The notes under the pieces were generated by a model. It did not search any database, was not told where the DNA came from, and worked only from the letters and a program-made list of their open reading frames with translations. This document shows, piece after piece, positions 6,054-9,334 of a DNA stretch of 9,334 nucleotides; the stretch's first letter is position 1, and each line of letters begins with the position of its first letter. Source of the stretch: Thermoplasmata archaeon (lineage in GTDB: Archaea > Thermoplasmatota > Thermoplasmata > Thermoplasmatales > Thermoplasmataceae); NCBI GenBank assembly GCA_021792045.1, contig JAJYVJ010000065.1, positions 1 through 9,334 of the forward strand, written 5' to 3'. The position numbers and the translations under genes were made by a program.

Positions 6054-6131
6054 CCCTCAAAACTGACTAGTTTATTTATATACCGCCTGCCCATGATTTC
6101 AGTGTCCGGAAAGGAACTCTTTGTTGGACAG
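6045..6131 (+). repeat. 87-base direct repeat, copy 2 (promoter/leader cassette)
   Basis: The second copy of 3857-3943, at offset 2188 with no gaps and 13 differences. It keeps the codons for 'TPQN stop' corresponding to the recombinase end 'TPEN stop', although no recombinase lies upstream here. It also keeps the TATA box unchanged and the start of a leaderless frame. This shows the segment was copied together with the end of the recombinase gene. Confidence 0.85.
6071..6082 (+). promoter_or_regulatory. TATA box inside repeat copy 2, likely promoter of the mod-res operon
   Basis: TTTATTTATATA, identical to copy 1, centred about 24-25 bases before GTG 6102. No stronger TATA element lies between here and the methyltransferase gene; only a weak AATACATC occurs near 6239-6246. 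Transcription of mod and res probably begins near 6102, with a leader of about 170 bases. The box is nearly symmetrical and may also fire toward the minus-strand remnant starting at 6053. Confidence 0.6.
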
Positions 6132-6203
6132 TCGAAATATGTGATTGGGATTGTCATTGAAAACCTAAAATACGTTCTTAGGTTGCAAATAAGAAACTGG
6201 TGA
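6102..6203 (+). CDS. Possible 33-residue leaderless leader ORF
   Basis: GTG at leaderless distance from the TATA box. It opens VSGKELFVGQSKYVIGIVIE and ends LRLQIRNW, stop TGA 6201-6203. The first ten codons match the mini-ORF at 3914. Differences between the copies include both silent and replacement changes, so there is no strong sign of protein-level selection. Beyond codon 10 this copy is longer. The stop overlaps a ribosome-binding-like GGTGAG. It could be a leader peptide of the restriction operon or a decayed gene start. Confidence 0.35.
   Translation: MSGKELFVGQSKYVIGIVIENLKYVLRLQIRNW
6162..6184. repeat. Inverted repeat with 7-base perfect arms in the mod leader
   Basis: AACCTAA (6162-6168) and TTAGGTT (6178-6184) are separated by 9 bases. 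It lies between the start of the transcript and the methyltransferase gene. It could be an operator palindrome or an RNA hairpin. No T-run follows, so it is not a typical terminator. Confidence 0.5.
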
Positions 6204-6208
6204 GAATT

Positions 6209-6268
6209 ATGACAACTCTAAATCATGTTAGAAATGCTGAATACATCAAAGTTCAACAAAGAGTGTGA
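6209..6268 (+). CDS. Possible 19-residue mini-ORF before mod
   Basis: ATG 6209 is preceded by GGTGAG (6199-6204) with four bases between, the best ribosome-binding match in this leader. It encodes MTTLNHVRNAEYIKVQQRV, stop TGA 6266-6268, five bases before the chosen mod start at 6273. Translation of this frame could feed ribosomes to mod by coupling. It may be a chance frame. Confidence 0.25.
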   Translation: MTTLNHVRNAEYIKVQQRV

Positions 6269-6272
6269 AACA

Positions 6273-8273
6273 ATGGAAGACAATGAAGATTTTGAAGAAA
6301 CGGTTTTACAGGAGAGAACCCGGCTTGGGAATGAAAGAAGAAAGCAGAAGGATACTGCTAGGTTGGTCTGGGCTTCAAAACCAAGAAAGGAGCCATCGGC
6401 AAAGGACCTGACATTCCAAACTGCCGAGGTTGTGTATCCAAACAGTGCGACTGGAGCTCTTGGTAGCTTCCTTGAAAACGAGAAGCAGAGTATTCCGGAT
6501 GCACCTAATAGAATGATATGGGGCGATAACTTACTTATAATGCAAGCACTTCTTTCGCAAGGCTACGAGGGGCAGTTCGATCTGATTTACATTGACCCTC
6601 CTTTTAACACCGGGGAGAATTTTAATTTTCCGAACGATGTGAGAATTGGAAACAAGGAGTTTGAGATGGAGCTGCCAATAAGCGAGCGGCTTGCCTATAC
6701 TGATACTTGGGAAAGGGGCCTTGACTCATTTTTGGATATGCTATATCCAAGACTGCAACTCATGAAGAGGCTACTAAGCAACAAGGGAGCGATATACGTG
6801 CATTGCGATCAGAATGCATCTCATTACATCAAAATAATTATGGATGAGATATTTGGAAAGGACAATTTCCGGAATGAAATAATTGTCAGGAGAATACACA
6901 AAAACATCAGGGAAAGGGAGCGTGTCCCGTCGCTTAATGTCGCTGTTGACTATATTCTATTCTACGCAAAATCATCGGAACACCTGATTGAACCTGCCAT
7001 AAAGGAAGTGAAGAAACCGGACAGATGGCACTCATTCGAGGCACCTGGCATAAGAAAGGGGATGGATTACGAGCTATTCGGCTATAGGCCAAACCCAGGA
7101 AATCACTGGCGCTGGACCAGGGACAGGGCAGAAGCAGCTATAGCTGAAGGCAATCTGAGACCTAATCCCAGCACTGGTAAACCCGAATACTTCATCCCAT
7201 CATCTGATTATGCACTGAGAGACAGCCTGTGGGACGATATTACCGCTTATTCCTTCACACAGGGGTATCCCACTGAGAAGAAAGAAGAACTGTTGGAGCT
7301 GATAATAAAGTCTTCATCCAGTGAGAGCAGTCTCGTTGCAGATTTCTTCTGTGGATCAGGCACAACAGCTGCAGTTGCAGAAAGGTTAAAGCGCAGGTGG
7401 ATAACCACGGATTTGTCCAAAACCGCAATCCAGGTCACCAGGTCACGTCTAGTATACCAAAGGGCAAATCCATTCATAATAGATAATCTTGGCAACTATC
7501 AACGCCAGCTCATTTACCTTCACGAGGTAAAGCTTCGGGAGATGTACAATATAATTCTCAATCTGTACGGTGCAACCCTAAGGGATGACAGGCCGGGCAT
7601 GGGAATAAGCAACACAGACAGGAATACCCTGGTTTATGTGTGTGAACCAGACCGCCCCATGACAGCGAGGAAGGCTGTTGAACTTTCCAAGGATGCTTTA
7701 GCGCTTGACGGCCGAGGTTACAGAAACCTTGTAATCCTGGCATGGGACTATGACTACAATTACGATGAGGATCTAAGGAAATTGAGCTCCAGCGTGAACG
7801 CAAAAATTGATTCAAAAATAATTCCCTCGGACGTGTATAAGTACCTGAGAAGCACAAAGGTTGGCGATCCCTCTCTTACTGACAGGATTACATTTTACCA
7901 GAAGCCGTACGTTAAAGTTTCTGAGCCGGAGGTGATTGCCCAATCTGGGGATGAAGCTGTAGTCAAGATATCGATTGATCAGTATGTGGTGATGGATAAC
8001 CCCATAAGGGATGAAGAGAAGAAGAAAGAGGCGGAGGAGCTCCTCAGACAGAATTATGCCTACCTCATTGATTTCTGGTCCGTGGACTGGGATTATGACT
8101 CTATAACTTTCAAGAGCATGTGGCAGGCAATCAGGAACCGCAAGTCCAAGGATCCGGTGATTACAACGGCCGATTTCAGGGTAAAAAGGGGAAGGGAATA
8201 CAATATAGCAATCAGGGTTGTTGACGTTTTCGGCAACGATGCTTCCGCATCCAAAAAGATCAACGTGAGGTAG
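6273..8273 (+). CDS. mod: Type III restriction-modification DNA methyltransferase (Mod subunit)
   Basis: Predicted to transfer a methyl group from S-adenosylmethionine to a base (usually N6-adenine) in the recognition site, and to provide sequence specificity for the Res subunit. From ATG 6273 the protein has 666 residues, normal for Mod. Motifs are in beta-class order: MIWGDNLLIMQALL (about 81-94), catalytic DPPF (108-111, a variant of DPPY), a variable target-recognition region (about 150-320), motif X as GYPTEKKEELLELI (331-344), and the S-adenosylmethionine-binding loop DFFCGSGTT (357-365). The C-terminal about 200 residues are an extra domain ending in a beta-rich VVDVFGND segment, probably for contact with Res. 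An in-frame ATG at 6225 would add 16 residues (MLEMLNTSKF...). I prefer 6273 because it sits directly after the mini-ORF, near a weak GAGTGTG, and opens an acidic start typical of such proteins. It is transcribed with res. Confidence 0.93.
   Translation: MEDNEDFEETVLQERTRLGNERRKQKDTARLVWASKPRKEPSAKDLTFQTAEVVYPNSATGALGSFLENEKQSIPDAPNRMIWGDNLLIMQALLSQGYEGQFDLIYIDPPFNTGENFNFPNDVRIGNKEFEMELPISERLAYTDTWERGLDSFLDMLYPRLQLMKRLLSNKGAIYVHCDQNASHYIKIIMDEIFGKDNFRNEIIVRRIHKNIRERERVPSLNVAVDYILFYAKSSEHLIEPAIKEVKKPDRWHSFEAPGIRKGMDYELFGYRPNPGNHWRWTRDRAEAAIAEGNLRPNPSTGKPEYFIPSSDYALRDSLWDDITAYSFTQGYPTEKKEELLELIIKSSSSESSLVADFFCGSGTTAAVAERLKRRWITTDLSKTAIQVTRSRLVYQRANPFIIDNLGNYQRQLIYLHEVKLREMYNIILNLYGATLRDDRPGMGISNTDRNTLVYVCEPDRPMTARKAVELSKDALALDGRGYRNLVILAWDYDYNYDEDLRKLSSSVNAKIDSKIIPSDVYKYLRSTKVGDPSLTDRITFYQKPYVKVSEPEVIAQSGDEAVVKISIDQYVVMDNPIRDEEKKKEAEELLRQNYAYLIDFWSVDWDYDSITFKSMWQAIRNRKSKDPVITTADFRVKRGREYNIAIRVVDVFGNDASASKKINVR
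8265..8271 (+). promoter_or_regulatory. Ribosome binding site of res inside the mod 3' end
   Basis: GTGAGGT, six bases before ATG 8278 and overlapping the last codons of mod. It supports the res start and translational coupling in the operon. Confidence 0.5.
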
Positions 8274-8277
8274 CATT

Positions 8278-9334
8278 ATGTCTCAAAAGGTTCCTGACAA
8301 GCAATACTTCGCAAAACACCCCCTTGCGCAGAGAATAATGAAGGAAGTTGAAAGGTGGGCCGAAAATGGATATGCCTCTCAGGATGGGAAGAACGTAACA
8401 CCTGTCACAAGGGAACTCCTAGAATACTGGTTCAACACGGAAATTCATGAGGGGGCAAGATTTCATCTTTCCCAGCGGAGGGCCATAGAAACCGTAGTCT
8501 ACTGTTATGAGGTGCTTGGTGCTCCAACGCCCGGGGAACTTTTCAATTTATTTGATGGCGAAGAGATCCGAGGAAAAGGCATAGAGAAAGAGCTGGAAAA
8601 AATGACATTCCCGAGGTTTGCCATCAAGATGGCGACCGGCACAGGAAAGACATGGGTGATTAATGCCCTGATTGTCTGGCAGTACTTCAACAAATTGAAA
8701 CACGATGATGGACGTTTCTCACTATACTTCCTGCTTGTGGCCCCAGGAAACATAGTTTATGAGCGCCTGCTTGATAGTTTCCTCGGAAAGGTGAAAGATG
8801 GAAAAAGGGATAAACTGACGTCCGACCTGGAAAACGATCTGTTCATGCCGGAATCATGGCGATCGGAATTTGACTTGAGGATTTACACCAAGGATGACAT
8901 CACTGGACACACTCAACCAACTAGCGAACCATATATAATGATCACAAACTGGCACCAACTAATTGACGTCACCGGCAGGGAAAGAACGATCTCGGAAGAC
9001 CTGGGAATTGAATTCAGAGAAGACAGTGATTCCTTCAGGGTTCAGAATTTCTATGATTTCCTGACTGCAAACAATTCTCTAGTTGTAATAAACGATGAGG
9101 CACATCACCTGCACAATGCATCGGACAAGGAAATGAAGAGGTGGCAGGAATCAGTTGAAAGGCTATATTCGAACATACAGGATAAACAGGGCGGACCGTT
9201 TATCCAATATGATTTTACGGCAACACCATATGCAATCAACGGCAAGAAGAAGGAATGGATGAAGCACGTTATCTATGACTATGGACTCGTCGAGGCCATG
9301 AATGACATGCTGGTAAAGCAGATATTCATAGAGA
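8278..9334 (+). CDS. res: Type III restriction endonuclease Res subunit (N-terminal 352 codons, cut by window end)
   Basis: Predicted ATP-dependent translocase and endonuclease that works with Mod to cleave unmodified DNA. The visible part holds an N-terminal region with LSQRRAIETVVYCYEV (65-80), like the Q-motif area, then Walker A MATGTGKT (118-125), motif Ia-like FLLVAPGNIVYERLL (151-165), ITNWHQL (222-228), the DEAH box INDEAHH (271-277) and motif III DFTATPY (312-318). This order is that of SF2 helicases of the Res family, which are about 900-1000 residues long with a PD-(D/E)XK nuclease at the C-terminus. That part lies beyond the window, so cleavage competence cannot be judged. ATG 8278 begins four bases after the mod stop, with GAGGT just upstream. 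Codon use matches mod, and no interruption is seen. Confidence 0.93.
   Translation, partial: MSQKVPDKQYFAKHPLAQRIMKEVERWAENGYASQDGKNVTPVTRELLEYWFNTEIHEGARFHLSQRRAIETVVYCYEVLGAPTPGELFNLFDGEEIRGKGIEKELEKMTFPRFAIKMATGTGKTWVINALIVWQYFNKLKHDDGRFSLYFLLVAPGNIVYERLLDSFLGKVKDGKRDKLTSDLENDLFMPESWRSEFDLRIYTKDDITGHTQPTSEPYIMITNWHQLIDVTGRERTISEDLGIEFREDSDSFRVQNFYDFLTANNSLVVINDEAHHLHNASDKEMKRWQESVERLYSNIQDKQGGPFIQYDFTATPYAINGKKKEWMKHVIYDYGLVEAMNDMLVKQIFIE

Noticed and set aside
5730..6203. A long plus-strand frame of 157 codons from TTG 5730
   Set aside because: Its first two thirds are the antisense of the frameshifted minus-strand gene and have poor protein composition. Only the last 33 codons (6102-6203), with their own TATA box, are plausible and are listed separately.
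7558..8276. Minus-strand frames opposite mod (7247-7495, 7558-7857, 7812-8276)
   Set aside because: They are shadows of the mod gene, whose motifs and codon use are clear on the plus strand.
1..9334. CRISPR array or insertion-sequence terminal repeats
   Set aside because: No regularly spaced short repeats and no pair of inverted ends around a transposase were found on reading both strands. The only convincing long repeat is the 87-base direct pair.

Overview
The window looks archaeal. Most genes have a TATA box of the TTTATATA type whose centre lies about 23-27 bases before the start codon, the layout of leaderless archaeal transcripts. A few internal genes instead carry GAGG/GGTGA-type ribosome binding sites. 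Moderate to low GC, leaderless starts and the gene content would suit a Thermoplasmatales-like archaeon, but no rRNA, tRNA or housekeeping gene is present to fix the lineage. This is an accessory, defence-island type region with broken mobile-element pieces.

Layout, left to right. Positions 1-223 hold the start of an unrecognised gene on the minus strand, with a GC-rich third codon position. Positions 224-930 are gene-poor with one possible coding remnant. Positions 931-3435 (minus) encode a large SF2 helicase with a TPR-like middle and a C-terminal PD-(D/E)XK nuclease. Positions 3549-3878 are the C-terminal remnant of a serine recombinase that has lost its catalytic domain. Its last codons lie inside an 87-base repeat (3857-3943) whose second copy is at 6045-6131 (74 of 87 identical by hand count, no gaps, same orientation). 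Each copy contains a strong TATA box and a start codon at leaderless distance.

Between the repeats are a small possibly Sm-like protein (3994-4299), a 47-residue glycine-rich membrane microprotein read from a leaderless TTG (4550-4693, minus), a divergent HEPN/DUF4145-like protein (4863-5648), and a frameshifted minus-strand gene remnant (5833-6053). After the second repeat come a leader with mini-ORFs and a hairpin, then a type III restriction-modification operon. The Mod methyltransferase (6273-8273) is followed four bases later by the Res helicase/endonuclease (8278 onward), which is cut by the window end.

Mod and Res would protect self DNA by methylation and translocate on and cleave unmodified DNA. 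The helicase-nuclease and the HEPN-like/microprotein pair are further candidate defence genes. The repeated promoter cassette and the recombinase remnant suggest that recombination assembled the cluster.
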